The position numbers were made by a program, and so were the translations under genes. The notes below the pieces were generated by a model. It did not search any database and was not told the origin of the DNA. It worked only from the letters and a program-made list of their open reading frames with translations. This document shows, piece after piece, positions 24,635 through 37,898 of a stretch of DNA of 64,000 nt. Within the stretch, counting starts at the first letter, position 1. Each line of letters starts with the position of its first letter. Source of the stretch: Symbiotaphrina buchneri (taxonomy: Eukaryota; Ascomycota; Symbiotaphrinales; Symbiotaphrinaceae); NCBI GenBank assembly GCA_001599915.1, contig BCIG01000015.1, positions 558,001-622,000 on the forward strand, written 5' to 3'.

Positions 24635-24984
24635 GCGGCATGCACAACATTTTCTTTGTTCTGTGGCAACAAATTATTGGCACAATATCATTCCCGAGGC
24701 TTCTATGTATTACCAGCACGCATGTCGCACGGAGTTGGCTATTGAGTCCTAAGGGGAATAGGCTGTAGCAATTAGGCTGTAGTGTTTTCTCCACTTTAGA
24801 CAGGCAAAATGTGAGGACGTCACCTCTTTCAGAGGGAAAATAGTTTACAGTGCCTTTGGCCGATACCTGAATGAAGTGATTCGCTCCTCATGCGCTTCCC
24901 GACGTACGCCCAAACGCCATCCGTGTGCGAGCGATCATTGACCGGCCCTGGTCTTAACAACGTCTCAAAGGTATTTTTTGACCT
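24635..24984. other. Convergent intergenic region
   Basis: This is the 3' flank shared by MLP1 (+) and the dynactin subunit gene (-). No coding region or structured RNA is seen. Confidence 0.6.
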
Positions 24985-25630
24985 CTACTGATGCTTTGCC
25001 AGGTTGCTGGGAATCAGCTTCCTCAGAACATCCACGTGACGGTCATTCATCTTCAACCTGGCCGCATCCGTCCCACTTCTGTCAACGCGCCGCTCTCCCC
25101 AGCCGTAGACGACAGTATGATCTTCGAGCACGTCGCTCTGCGATATGACGCTGCAGGGACCAAGCTTGCAAAACTATGTAACGTCAGTCAAACCCAGAAA
25201 TTTGATCCGCAGAGCAGATGTATCAGTCTCGAGTTCTGGGTGAGGGTGTTACTTTGCCAATGATTGCCCCGGTCGATACTCGGGAGTTAACTTCGACGAT
25301 TGTTCCCTCACCGATTCTCCTGCCGGCTACCACCGATCCGACCTCCACCACGACGCCCCTTTCCAGTGTGATTCCTTCCTCGGAGCCAGAGTCGCGGGCA
25401 GCCCCTATCTGGACCCTTTCACAAATGATACAGCCATCTCCTATAGTGACGGGCCCTTCGGCTGAGGATATCCTTGCTCGCGGGTGGATGACCACATTGG
25501 CCCCGATCGTGATGGGATATGTGCCGGTAAATTGTGCTTGGTCGGCGATGATTGACAATGGCGCAAAAGTGATCGGTGGCTTCGGGCCCGTTGGAACGGT
25601 GCTGGAGCGTTTCGAGGCTACCGCAGCCAT
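24985..25630 (-). CDS. Dynactin subunit 6 (p27)-like left-handed beta-helix protein
   Basis: A probable pointed-end subunit of dynactin, the dynein activator used for nuclear and vesicle transport in hyphae. Two exons on the minus strand (25630-25253 and 25173-24985) give 188 residues, the family's usual size (~190). The body is built of hexapeptide turns (I-G-x-x-x-x) forming a left-handed beta helix: FAPLSIIADQAQF, YPITIGANVVIHPRARI, GPVTIGDGCIICERVQIG, TLERGVVVEVGSVVAGRRIG, TIVEVNSRVSTGAIIGK. Exon 2 adds FCKLGPCSVISQSDVLEDHTV and a terminal helix (RHVDVLRKLIPSNLAKHQ) as in p27. The intron has a GTAACA donor and TTACATAG acceptor. The ATG context (CTACCATGG) is excellent. The paralogous p25 subunit is the alternative, but the exon-2 tail favours p27. 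Confidence 0.88.
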
Positions 25631-26048
25631 GGTAGACGTGCGCTGCACTGAGATGGCGAGAAGGCGGTCGTCTACGGTAAGTTGTCACATGCTCGCCTCG
25701 ACCAGCCTCATATATGCATCAATTATATCAGTATCTTCAAGTTCTCCTTCTATTACCACTCGGCTTAACTACTCGACTCTTCTGTTCTTCCGCTATCTCT
25801 GCGAAAGCCATGGGTCCAGGCTTGTCACATTCACGACGCGCACCAGCACAAGCTCCACGGCATCAAAACTGATTCTCGTCACTGCGCTGGTCTCCCGAAT
25901 GTCCCTTGCTCCAGGGGCAGAAGACGGCAATGATCTCTACCAAATCCTAGTCTAGAGAGTTCTATCCTTTTCGGCGCTGGCTGAAGTAACTTCAGTGATG
26001 AAGATACGGATCGAACGGTCTGAATGCCCCTCTCCTTCAAGGCGCGCA
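25631..26048. other. Short intergenic region
   Basis: Between two minus-strand genes: the 3' end of the phosphatase gene and the promoter of the dynactin gene. A long + strand frame crossing this area (25218-25955) reads through the antisense of the beta helix and has a Thr/Ser-rich composition. I treat it as a shadow. Confidence 0.55.
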
Positions 26049-27310
<1,262 letters not shown>

Positions 27311-30300
27311 ATGTTCCAAACCTTCACGGGTTCTTCGCGCCGCCCGCGTCAGGTTAATCTATCCGGTCGGACTGCAAATCCTTTCGCTGCCCTTGCAGCT
27401 TCCCGAGATTCTCCAACAGCAGTTGGTTCGCAGAACACTGTTGCACATGCTCAGCAGGAGCGGCTGGCGAGGCAGCGGGAGAGAGAACGGCTCAACGCGG
27501 CAAAGACTGTGCAGAGGGTTTATAGAGGCTACCGAAGTCGAAATAATGTAAGGAACCAGTGGCGGGCCCTGTGGGACCAGAACGAGGGCATCACGGGCAT
27601 GAGTCTTCAGCCGGATCCTCAATCTCGGCCGGAGGACTTCCGATCGGATGAAGACTGCTTCTCTGACTTACGGCTACTCCTGTTGTTCGCCGACATGCGA
27701 AATCTGGAAGATGTCAGGCGGCTGCACTGGTATATCCGGCGCTTTGTCAGAAAATACCCCTCGGGAGATGAGATGACTTGTCCGCTATCAGAGCGTTGGA
27801 TGTTACTTCGGCTTCAGACATTAGCGCTTGAAGCAATCAGGCGGCAATCCTCTAGACTGTCCAGTAGAGTCATGGATGATATCTTGATTCTACTGGCTAT
27901 CTTGGTGGAAGCTTTGCCTAAAGAAACCGCTCAGAGTTCGGGACTATACTTCTCCGCTTTATCCACTCTGACGGTCGACCATGGCAGGAATCAAGATTCG
28001 GAACATTTTGATGAAGCCTTGTTTATGCAGAGCATTTTGCGCCCTCTCCAGCTAATAACGTCGTGGACGCCTGTCGCATATGAAGCATTCGCACTGAACT
28101 ATCTGACCACCCCCGACCTCCCTCGGAGCCTCGATCGTTACAAAGACCTAATGGAGCGTGTCAACAGCAAACTCCTTGCCAGTTCGCTAGCAGACACTCT
28201 CCGAAACTCCAAAATTAGTGACATATCCAGTTTGGCCCGTTCAGAAGCTCGATTATGGCTCCTGACATACTTTATTCAGCTTTTCCGCGACCACGCTCAT
28301 CTGGAAGACCCAAGCCACGATGCTTCGGGTCCGGATTTCGTTGCCGTAATATCTGCGTTGTTGGGTTCTTTGGCTGATGAGATTGCCACCCGCATGGAGT
28401 TAGAAGATGAAAGCATGGAGACCGTGTCGAAGGAAGATGACGAACCTGGAGACGATCGGCAGCAGCAACAGATCGCTTCTCCTTTGCCTGCTCTTGTGCG
28501 TCAGGAGATCTTATCACTGGTAGATCAACGCACTATATCCAGCCTTTTAGCCGGTGTTGTACCCCTCGATGGGTCTGAGCGGTCGGATAGTTCCAAGACA
28601 GCGGACGAAGCAAGATTACTTGCTGGTTATGCATTGACCCTATTAAGAGTTTTCCCTCGAAGAGCGGATGAGATCCGCATGTGGCTTTACCTAGGATATA
28701 CTCCCTCGGGATTCAGCAAAAATGGTGCTGGGATTGTACGTCTTCCAGCCATCAAATACTTCTGGAATGCAGCTCGGTCTACAGAGGTCTATAAAACTAT
28801 CCGCGAAAATCCGCGGGCCGCACTTACTCTGTTAAAACAGCAAAGTGTTTTCGCTGCTACCATGCCGAATACCGTGCCGAACACGCACAAGGCAAGGAAT
28901 GAGGATTGGCAAATAATCTTGCTTTTCCTCGAACTCTACACTTTCCTCATGAAAGTAACAGACGATGAGGAGTTCTTCTCCGGAGGTAGTTCATCTTCTG
29001 GAGTGACGAGCGGCTCGTCCTGGACGAGAGAGAGCACACTCGCGCTCGGGGACGTCAAGGACATGACGCTCTTTCTTAAGAGCCTTGCCTTCACTCTCTA
29101 CTGGAACGCCTCAGAGATCTCAGGAAATCCAGAGAGAGAGTATACTGGAAACTTGGCTGGCTATTTCACATCTGACAGGAAGTTAGAGTATAATTCACGT
29201 GAAGCCTCAGTTAAGCAGGAACATCAAACCGTCACCATCGGTGGGCTAGCTGGAATGACCATGGATTACGTGAAAGGCATTGTGACGGGATTGTTGCGGA
29301 TGATCTACGAACGAGAGTAAGTACGTCCACCTTCTGTATCATGCGTCGCCTAAGGTTGTACAGTTCCCGTCGAAAATTCCTTCCCCAAGATCATTGGCTT
29401 ATGACCTCCCGCTTCGACATGGAAGGTTTCATCCCGGCCGTTGTAATGGAAGAGGAGAATCGCCACCGCGTACAGGAGGCTGATGACGAAGAACCTGACG
29501 ATGAAGACACTATGAATGAGGATGCATTTGGTCAGAGACGTGCACTGATAGGCACCCGCCTTGCACAGCAAGCGCGCCACATCGAGGTGCTGCGGAAGCA
29601 GCAACGTAAAGCCTCTCGGCGAAAGCTTCTTGAAGCTGTGACCCCGAGGCTAGAGATACTGCAGAATATGCCATTCTTCATACCTTTTGAGACCCGTGTA
29701 CAGATTTTTCGTGAGTTCATCCACTTGGATCAACTGCGCAGAAGGGGAGGACATATAGATCCTGATAACTGGAGAATGTCCGTCATGCAGAATTCCGCCT
29801 TCCAGAGGACTGCAGACGGACGACCGTCCGGTCAGGATATCATAAGTAAACACCATGCGAAGATACGGAGAGAAAATCTCTTCGAAGATGCATATGAGCA
29901 GTTCTACGAGCTTGGAGAAGGCTTGAAGGAGCCAATACAGATCACATTTGTCGACAGGTTCGACACTGTTGAAGCAGGAATCGATGGCGGTGGTGTGACC
30001 AAGGAGTTCTTGACTAGCGTAACCAATGAAGCTTTCACAGCATCTGCTGGGCTTGGTATTCGCTACTTTGTTGAGAATGACCACCATCTACTTTATCCGA
30101 ATCCAGCAGCCGTCGACGAACAGAAAGAGATTTTACGAGAAGCAGGCATTAGGGAGGGCTCCCCCGAGTGGAATGAGCAGATTCGGGAATTGCTGAGACG
30201 ATTCGAATTTTTGGGAAGGGTGATTGGTAAATGCCTCTACGAGGGTATACTTGTCGATGTCGCTTTTGCTGGCTTTTTCCTCCTCAAATGGGCTTTGACT

Positions 30301-31135
30301 GGGGGTTCTGGAGCAGCCTCAAAGGAGTCTGGATACCGAGCGAATCTCAACGATCTGCGAGATATGGATGAGGCTCTTTACCAAGGCTTGGTATGACTCC
30401 ACTTATCGCAACCATTCCACCAAAGGCTCAAGACTAACTGTCTCACAGCTTCAGTTGAAAAACTATCCGGGAGATGTGGAAGACTTTGCTCTGAACTTTA
30501 CGGTGACCGATACCGTCTCCACGGTCGCATCTAATGGACATGACGGCCGGACCAAAACAATCACACGAGAGCTGAAACCTGGTGGCGCCAACATTCCCGT
30601 GACGAACGAGAACAGGCTCGTATATATCTCGTATATTGCTCGGCACCGGTTGCAGATACAGCCACATTTACAGACCAGCGCGTTCCTACGTGGTCTGGGT
30701 CAGATCATTCAGCCTTCCTGGCTTTCCATGTTCAATCAGTCAGAGCTCCAGGTGCTCGTGGGTGGGGCCGCTTCCGAAATTGATGTCGACGATCTCCGAA
30801 GAAACACCGCTTACGGAGGCGTTTATGTCATAGGAGACGACGGGGAAGAGCATCCCACTGTCAAACTGTTCTGGGAGGTCATGCAATCTCTGTCCGATGA
30901 GGATCGAAGGAAAGTCCTCAAATTCGTCACCTCCACCCCTCGAGCTCCTCTCCTGGGATTTTCCCAACTGAACCCCCGGTTCAGCATCCGAGATGCCGGT
31001 GATGATCAGGACAGACTTCCCAGTACCAGCACCTGCGTCAATTTGCTTAAGCTTCCACGGTATAAAGATATCGACACCCTGCGGGAAAAGCTCCTCTACG
31101 CGGTGAACTCGGGAGCTGGCTTTGATCTCAGCTGA
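27311..31135 (+). CDS. HUL5: HECT-type E3 ubiquitin ligase (Hul5/UBE3C)
   Basis: A proteasome-associated HECT ligase that extends ubiquitin chains on stalled or misfolded substrates. Three exons (27311-29316, 29364-30390, 30449-31135) encode 1239 residues. The N-terminus has RQVNLSGR and an IQ-like helix (AAKTVQRVYRGYRSRNNV, about residues 60-80), both typical of UBE3C/Hul5. The HECT domain fills the C-terminal ~370 residues, with IQITFVDRFDTVEAGIDGGGVTKEFLTSV, FLGRVIGKCLYEGILVD and the catalytic Cys at about 1207 in STSTCVNLLKLP. The C-terminal tail ends FDLS. The start at MFQTFTGSSRRP matches the family; the frame extends upstream without an ATG. Intron 1 has two in-frame acceptors; the one ending at 29363 gives a normal 47-base intron. 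Confidence 0.95.
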
Positions 31136-32728
31136 TATACGGGTTTTCATTCCCGAGACGCAGCTTTCAAGAGGCAGCAGCATAGAGGTTCTTTTTTTCT
31201 GGTCCGGATTGATGGCACGAATCACGAAAGTTCGAAGTAATTCATTCCTTATTGCGGCGTCGACTGGGCCGGCGTTGAAAACTCGACATCAGTAAGGGAG
31301 TGTAGGCAGAGCTCCAAGTAGCCAGAAATAGCAAAGTTGGATAAAATTATATTCTACGTGCAAAGTTGTAGTGGCACGATCACCAATCCGCAAGGGCATA
31401 TCCGGCGTAGTGGAGAATATCTTTCCACGCCAGATCTAATAGCACATGTGAAAGGGGCAACAAAGGGCCACCGTCACATTGCCAAGATGGTCTGTATATC
31501 CGGGGATTGTCTGAAAAGGACAAAGGAGGTCTTTCCCTCAGAGGCGCATCCGTATAAAAATCCTCCTACTTCATGGGGTCGAGGCAGACATCACAGGCAG
31601 GGCTGTGTGGACATGCTTGGCAAGGTCCGGACGATCAAAAGTCCTAGCCCCTGAGCCGCCCCTGAGTGGGCTCCGGATGGGCGCACGGATGATGTGCAGC
31701 GAGGCATGGGCCGGGTTTATCCGGTATGTGCCAGGGTACTGTACCAGGTTCTCGAATCTCCAGGTCTGTCTGGTTCAGTGTGATTGATTCCAACCCAGCT
31801 CGCCAGCAACAATAAGGTGCATACCTTAGTACTTCGTAAGAATAACCTGTAGCCTGCTTCGTACGTTACATATACGAAGCTATCTCCTTCTCGCAACGGA
31901 ACTATGCGCCTCGTCGTACCTTGCCTTGGCTTCCTTTCGACAACCTCAACCTGATTTCGAGTATGTACCGTACATACTCTACCCCATCTTTGCGGGCCGC
32001 TCTTCGCATGAGGAATGCTCACGAACCCTCTGTTTCCGCCATGGCGACATTGCAATCCGGTTGTCCCGATTCGCCTTCAGGCCTCTCTGATTGCTTTCGG
32101 GGTGTTTCGCGTCGACGCGACCCCTGATACTAGCCGCCTCGGCCTTCTTTAGCTTCCAAGTCGGGAGAGCTAAGGCTTGTTAGTCTGCGGAAGCTGCGTC
32201 TTGGTCAAGCAATACTCCATGCTCCAATCTCGGCGGTGAGATTGGTTGCCTTCATTGCTACTACTACGGTACTCTAGGGCAAGCTGGCTTGGCCCTTGGA
32301 TTATAAGGGCGGTTACGTAGTAGTACGGAGTAGTACGAAGAAGTAATTTCGTATGGCAATAATGCCCTGTCAAGCTCACCGTCGGAGACGCCGAGCATAG
32401 GGGCTGACTACTTGCGCCATCCAAGCTGACCGCACTTGAACGTTTACCCTGATCACCTAATGAATTGGATGGTCACTCTCGTCCACTGACACGATCTACG
32501 GCTGCTGGAGTATGTTTGCTTGGGTTCCAGCTCGACATCCCGACACCGGTCCCCCGAAAGGCCAGGACACGCCACGAGGCCCTTTACTAGGATACCCACA
32601 ACTCCCGTACGTAAGACTCTTGACAGCTTCACAGTAACGCGTACATTTTGGGGGTGGAGCATCCGCCACTCTGAAACACATACCAGATATCCCTATACGC
32701 TACACCTTCACCACATGGGACTGGAAGG
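31136..32728. other. Intergenic region
   Basis: A 1.6-kb stretch without a supported gene. It contains TACGGAGTAGTACG-like palindromic strings near 32320-32340 and several ...GTACCTT/GTACG... strings of the kind seen in other intergenic parts of the window. Confidence 0.55.
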
Positions 32729-35008
32729 ATGGACCACGGGACCCATTCTACGTTGGGTGGCCGTGTACAGGATCTCCTGCTTCCTCAGGCTCCACACATC
32801 ATTGTGAGACGCCCATGGGATGGCAGGATGGGAAAAGCACACAAAATCTTAGGCCCACCCTCGGCGCTCAATATCAGCTACTCGTCTCTCCAGGCAGACG
32901 TCGCCAATGGCCGCGTGCGTGATCAATCGGCAGCAAGGCACGTTACCCCCGAGCCAAAGATGCATCGAGCCGTTGCTAGCAGGGAGGAGTTGCTTGACCC
33001 GGAACATCTGTCAGCGGGGACTAGCACAGGCATTGAGGGACGGTCCTTGCGCAAATACGAGTCCTCGTCAACTCTACGATCTTATTACAAGCCGGATGCA
33101 GTGCCCTTGTCTGTCTCTCAGCAGACTTCGGCATCCTCGTCTAGGGATTTAGGCCTCCGGAAACATGGGCCAAGTGTCGATATTCTCGATCCCGCAAATA
33201 TTATATCAACGAAGCTGTCAACCACTCCAGCATGTGCCGATGATAGTACTTATGGGGAGTCTTGTAAGACAAGTCGCAAACGTGCGTCAAGATTGGACCT
33301 CTCTAGTTTGTTCCCAAAGCCAAGATCTGGACCCGATACCCTGCTTTCACCTCGGCGGCTGATGCATTCACCATCGATGTCATCTCAGTACTCTGAAGGT
33401 TTTGGTGAAGCAGGACTCAGAGGGCCTCGTATTGTACGCAACAAGCTTTCGAGAAACTCATTGGCGCAAAGGTCTCCGCAAGGACAGCCAAACATAACTG
33501 AGCAACTTGAGTCTCATGGCAGTTCGGCGGGTACTGCCCCTGGGCTTTCGCCAATGGAAGGCCAAAGGATTGCAAGTTCAAAACATAGCACCGGACCCTT
33601 GGATACTGCCAAAAGCGAGTATTCTCAGCAAGATAACTCTTTACGTTACCAAAATAGTCGTCTCAGTAGACCCGATATCCATGCCGCGGAAGATGGCCGA
33701 AGAATATCTATCTTTATCGACCAACTTCACGCTTCGCAACAACCGAAGTCACCTTTGTCTCCTCCTCCACGTGGAAGCAGCTTGCTGTTCAAGCAATTTC
33801 CCCTGGCGATTCCTGCCGAACAAAGGAGTGTCTATAGTACCTCTAGCGGGAAGTCGAATATGTCTCGGGCCAGCCGTACGAGTACTTTTGCCAGCTCAGA
33901 CCTTCACAAGGAGAGTGTTCTAATGCTGTCATCCTCCGAGGATGAGGATGATCCGCCAAAGAAGGAATCGAACGTCGGGAATAGCTTCCTTCCTTCTATC
34001 GGTGAGGTAAATATCACAGAGCACGTCATTTCGTCAAATGATGAAGTGAAAGTTCGAGTGAGCATTGCCGATAAATATGCAACCGAAGACATATCCATCT
34101 GTGATGCGAAACCCGTCGTTACACATCCCGCAGGTACAGCAAACATTCGCTCAAATGTTGCAAAAGGAACCGAGCTGCGGCATGTCCTCGGTCCCAGCAT
34201 GCAGGATCTAAGAAGTCGATCCGAATCGGAACTGTCCAGGGATTTGTTGAGAGTTCCTGAGCATGAGCCTAGACGCAGACGTCTCGGTCCACATAGAATA
34301 CCTGATCTCTATCTAGATCGAAGGCCAACAACGTCCAGCACATCCTCGGAATGGGCCGGTCTCCAGCCGAGCCCAGTGAATAATGTACATACGACCCCGA
34401 GAGGACGGCACTTAATGGAAGTCACTCAGAGGGAGATGGTGCTTTTGGAAGCGATGAGGGAGAGACGAGCCATGATGGACGAAGTTGGCACACGGACAGG
34501 CAAAATGGAGCATTCAACAGCTGGTAGTATGTCCGATGGACAGGATCAGTCCACGTTTGCTTCTCGTATCCGTGGCTGCGCAAAGACTCGGCAGAACTCA
34601 GCGCCTATGCCTACACCACCATCCAGCGCAAGCCTTGCTTTTCGTTCCCGGGAGTCGGATTTTCCTTTCTTGAATGATGCTGTCGGCTATGAGAGTTGCG
34701 CCCCAGCCACCCGACGTATATCTTCAAAGGAGGTTCGTCAACCAACGCACAACTACTCAGTATCATCGCAGTCAGCAACCGGCGTTTCCCCTCTAACGCC
34801 GCCGGCGGACTGTCCAAACTTCTCTATCGAAGCCGAACGAAAGAATCACGCCCGTGGTTTCAACATTGAGGATGAACAAGCGTCGCGTCTCTCGGTGGAG
34901 AGCTGCGCATCCTCTTTTTCCGAACACGTCCTCTCCTACTTGCAAGGTTCCAACTTGGATCATCTAGAAAGCTACTGGGCTGAGGGAGCTTGGCCCAATG
35001 CAATCTGA
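32729..35008 (+). CDS. Conserved-looking hypothetical protein, largely disordered
   Basis: I do not recognise a domain. A single long open frame of 759 codons begins at ATG 32729. An internal ATG at 32828 (MGKAHKILGPPSALNISYSSLQ) is an equally good or better start, giving 726 residues. The protein is Ser/Arg/Pro-rich and mostly disordered, with short motifs that look constrained: SVDILDPANIIS, SRLDLSSLFPKPR, RRISIFIDQLH, a helix with EVTQREMVLLEAMRERRAMMDE, and a C-terminal segment SVESCASSFSEHVLSYLQGSNLDHLESYW. The length and absence of stops support a real gene. Candidate roles (cell-polarity or signalling scaffold) would be guesses. Confidence 0.78.
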   Translation: MDHGTHSTLGGRVQDLLLPQAPHIIVRRPWDGRMGKAHKILGPPSALNISYSSLQADVANGRVRDQSAARHVTPEPKMHRAVASREELLDPEHLSAGTSTGIEGRSLRKYESSSTLRSYYKPDAVPLSVSQQTSASSSRDLGLRKHGPSVDILDPANIISTKLSTTPACADDSTYGESCKTSRKRASRLDLSSLFPKPRSGPDTLLSPRRLMHSPSMSSQYSEGFGEAGLRGPRIVRNKLSRNSLAQRSPQGQPNITEQLESHGSSAGTAPGLSPMEGQRIASSKHSTGPLDTAKSEYSQQDNSLRYQNSRLSRPDIHAAEDGRRISIFIDQLHASQQPKSPLSPPPRGSSLLFKQFPLAIPAEQRSVYSTSSGKSNMSRASRTSTFASSDLHKESVLMLSSSEDEDDPPKKESNVGNSFLPSIGEVNITEHVISSNDEVKVRVSIADKYATEDISICDAKPVVTHPAGTANIRSNVAKGTELRHVLGPSMQDLRSRSESELSRDLLRVPEHEPRRRRLGPHRIPDLYLDRRPTTSSTSSEWAGLQPSPVNNVHTTPRGRHLMEVTQREMVLLEAMRERRAMMDEVGTRTGKMEHSTAGSMSDGQDQSTFASRIRGCAKTRQNSAPMPTPPSSASLAFRSRESDFPFLNDAVGYESCAPATRRISSKEVRQPTHNYSVSSQSATGVSPLTPPADCPNFSIEAERKNHARGFNIEDEQASRLSVESCASSFSEHVLSYLQGSNLDHLESYWAEGAWPNAI

Positions 35009-35758
35009 CGTTAATCTTCTGTCGTGCGCGTTCTCCTCCATTTCTAGTCATGTCAGAGTTTATAATATACGTTCGGCTTTCAGAGGCATCGGCGTCAATC
35101 TTTTATGTTCCTGATTTACTCGAATGTTTGATACCCAGTCCCCAAAATTCGCGCGTCACACTCTGAGGCGCCCCTGTGTTACAATATTAGCATGAGCATA
35201 ATTATAGACCTCTCAACCCTGGACGTGCTACGGAGCTCTAGCAACTCGTATAAACCGACGCGTACGGTGGAGAGAAGTGCAGTAGTGAATCAAGACCTAT
35301 TTCTTTAGGACTTGACAACATGAGGTAATCTCAACGCCTGCCTTTTCGATGACGAAGTTGATATGCGCCAGTCGAAGACAGCATAACTGGAAAGGGGTTC
35401 GCACCGCTTTTACATCTTACCCTAGTGATGTTAGGGTATGGCGTGAACTCTTACCCCGGCGCGTCTTCCAGCCTAAAGTACGGGAGGTACCGCAGGTGCC
35501 TGTACTCCACAAAACATGATAGATCCTCTCCAAGCAGGTCTTCCGTACAACTTCCAGAGCTTGCACCGCTACTAAATCATTCCACTACAGGCCTGCAGCC
35601 CTGATCCCAGTCTTTTCATGTTTTAAACAGCTCGCTATTCATTTGCAGCCCATTGCCTTCCACTCCCAGCACAAGGCTCAGGCAGTCACCAAGTGAATCC
35701 TGCTCCACAAGAATATTCTCACATCTGGCGCAACGGGGCATTCCTGGTAGACGCGATC
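35009..35758. other. Intergenic region
   Basis: No gene is supported. It holds the 3' flank of the disordered-protein gene and the promoter of the transporter gene. Confidence 0.55.
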
Positions 35759-37304
35759 ATGTCCGACTCCGCTCATTCACATGCCTCTTTGATGGGCATA
35801 CCGATGAAGCACATATCCTTATTGACTGTCAGTGCTCACATACGCCCTTTGAAAGAGCGTATGTCATGTTGACCCCTGCGTGCAGCTCACGGTCCAAAAT
35901 TCGGTGCTCATTCTGGTAATGCGACCCGCGCTCCGTGCTCTGCACTGATCCTTTCCTGCCTCTATATAACGATTGATCTGACCAAGCTGGCCTTGCAACC
36001 AGATAATGCACTACTCACGGATTATGCCCCTCGTAGGCGGGCAGCGCTATCTTACGTCCACGGCTGTCTTCTTCAACGAAGTCATCAAGTTAGCTGTATG
36101 CCTCAGCATTGCTCTTTACGACATCTCACGCAATCTACCACCATCTTTGCCTGCAACTTCTCTATTCACCGCTCTTTACAACGCAGTCTTCACGCGCGAC
36201 AGCTGGAAACTTGCGATCCCTGCATGTCTTTATACGCTTCAGAACTCCCTTCAATATGTGGCAATCAGCAATCTGGATGCTGCAACCTTCCAAGTCACGT
36301 ATCAACTCAAGATCCTGACGGCAGCGTTATTCAGCGTGTTTATATTGAGGCGCACGCTTTCCACTCGGAAATGGTTGGCATTGATACTCCTGACAGTTGG
36401 AGTGGCACTTGTCCAAATTCCAAGCTCGGACGCTGGCAACGCGCCGCCATTGCATGATGTGCAATCGAAATTCCTCTGGCCCCGCTCACTCAATAGCATC
36501 AGTGAACTGGGTGGCCTGGTCGTCGCGCCCTTGACGAGGCGGTCTGAAACTTATGAAGGGATCGAGGAAGATCATAGACTTGCGCATCCGCAAATGAATG
36601 GCACGGTCGGTTTGGTGGCTGTCATTGTTGCCTGTATCGTCTCCGGCCTTGCTGGAGTCTATTTTGAAAAGGTCCTGAAGGATTCAAGCGGGGCGACCTC
36701 ACTGTGGGTGCGCAATGTTCAAATGGCATTCTTCTCTCTTTTCCCTGCTTTCTTCCTCGGAATTCTCATGAAAGATGGGGAAGAAGTGGCGGAAAAGGGC
36801 CTTTTGACTGGGTACAACTGGGTCGTATGGACCGTCATCGCTTTCCAGGCATTCGGAGGTGTTGCTGTCGCATTGTGTTTGAACTACGCAGATAATATCG
36901 CGAAGAATTTTGCAACAAGCATAAGCATCGTCACTAGCCTTTTTGCGAGCATATGGTTCTTCGACTTCGAAGTTACCTTCACCGTAAGTCTATCATATGG
37001 CAGGGGCATCATCAGCTCTAGGTGTCAGCTAACTGGCCAACAGTTCCTGGTAGGTACGTCCATCGTCCTCTTCTCCACGTATCTATACAGTCTCGAGGCT
37101 CGACAGCGAACACCGCCAATAAACATAGCGAGCTTTGAGAAGACGACAGTAGAAGGTGAAACGCCTTCGCATTATAGCGACAATTCCAAGCATCTCCTCA
37201 ACTTGCCGCAATCAACGCAGGGGAGATCAACCTCACGACCATCATCACCAGTTCGACAGCATTCTAGGGCGAATATGGGACGGACTAAGTTCAGAGATCT
37301 CTGA
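35759..37304 (+). CDS. Golgi nucleotide-sugar transporter (UDP-galactose transporter family)
   Basis: A multi-pass Golgi antiporter (SLC35A/NST family) that imports a UDP-sugar, probably UDP-galactose or UDP-GlcNAc, in exchange for UMP. Four exons (35759-35827, 35886-35915, 36003-36983, 37044-37304) give 446 residues. Exons 1 and 2 were found by following splice signals: MGIPMKHISLLT joins the 30-base exon LTVQNSVLIL, which joins IMHYSRIMP. That restores the family signature (KxxSLxxLxxQNxxLxLxMxYSR). Further hallmarks are TAVFFNEVIKL, YTLQNSLQYVAISNLDAATFQVTYQLKI, ASLFASIWFFDFEVT and LVGTSIVLFSTYLY. About ten hydrophobic segments are visible. The C-terminal tail is Ser/Arg-rich and cytosolic by family topology. 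The last intron (60 bases) is in frame and lacks stops. Confidence 0.95.
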
Positions 37305-37898
37305 ACGGGCATGCACAGTTCGAGATTCCTCTAGGAAAGATCGTGGAAAGGAACAACGAACCATAGGTGGCCCTCAGGCTCGAATAGTTCAATCACCACT
37401 GGTACGCAAGCATTGTACATTGGATGGGGAGTTGTGAATTTGAATGTATAATTGATTTCTTTGGGTTTGAGAGACGGAGCAACAGGGCATTTCTGGAGTC
37501 CAGTGCAGGTTCTGGTAATTACCATAAAGCAGGATGTGAGGCCTTGTCAGGGTGTAAGAGGTGAGGGAAATGTCCATCACTGATGGTATCTGCGAATATA
37601 TGGCTCGTTGGGTCCAAGGCTACAAATAGAGTCAAATAAGGTACATTTCTTCCAAGATTCGGCCCAGACTGGCAGCTCCTGTCCCAAGGTGTTTTATTTC
37701 AGCGGCCTTCATTGCGCTTGTTTCGTCTAATATGGTTGTCTCCTCCATGTCGCTTCTGGGCACAGCTGCCCAGCTTCATCCGTCCTACCAAAGCTGTACC
37801 TTCCTTCCGGATTCCTTCCACAGACTTCGCCTCACCATTTGACATTATCTTCCATTCCTAGAGGCGCACGCACTATCCTTACCTATACTACACGGTCC
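37305..37898. other. Intergenic region
   Basis: No gene is supported. It contains the 3' flank of the transporter and the promoter of MER3. Confidence 0.55.

Noticed and set aside
25218-25955. 245-codon + strand frame antisense to the dynactin subunit gene
   Set aside because: It mirrors the beta-helix gene's codon pattern, is Thr/Ser-rich and has no domain. The opposite strand has a clear spliced family member.
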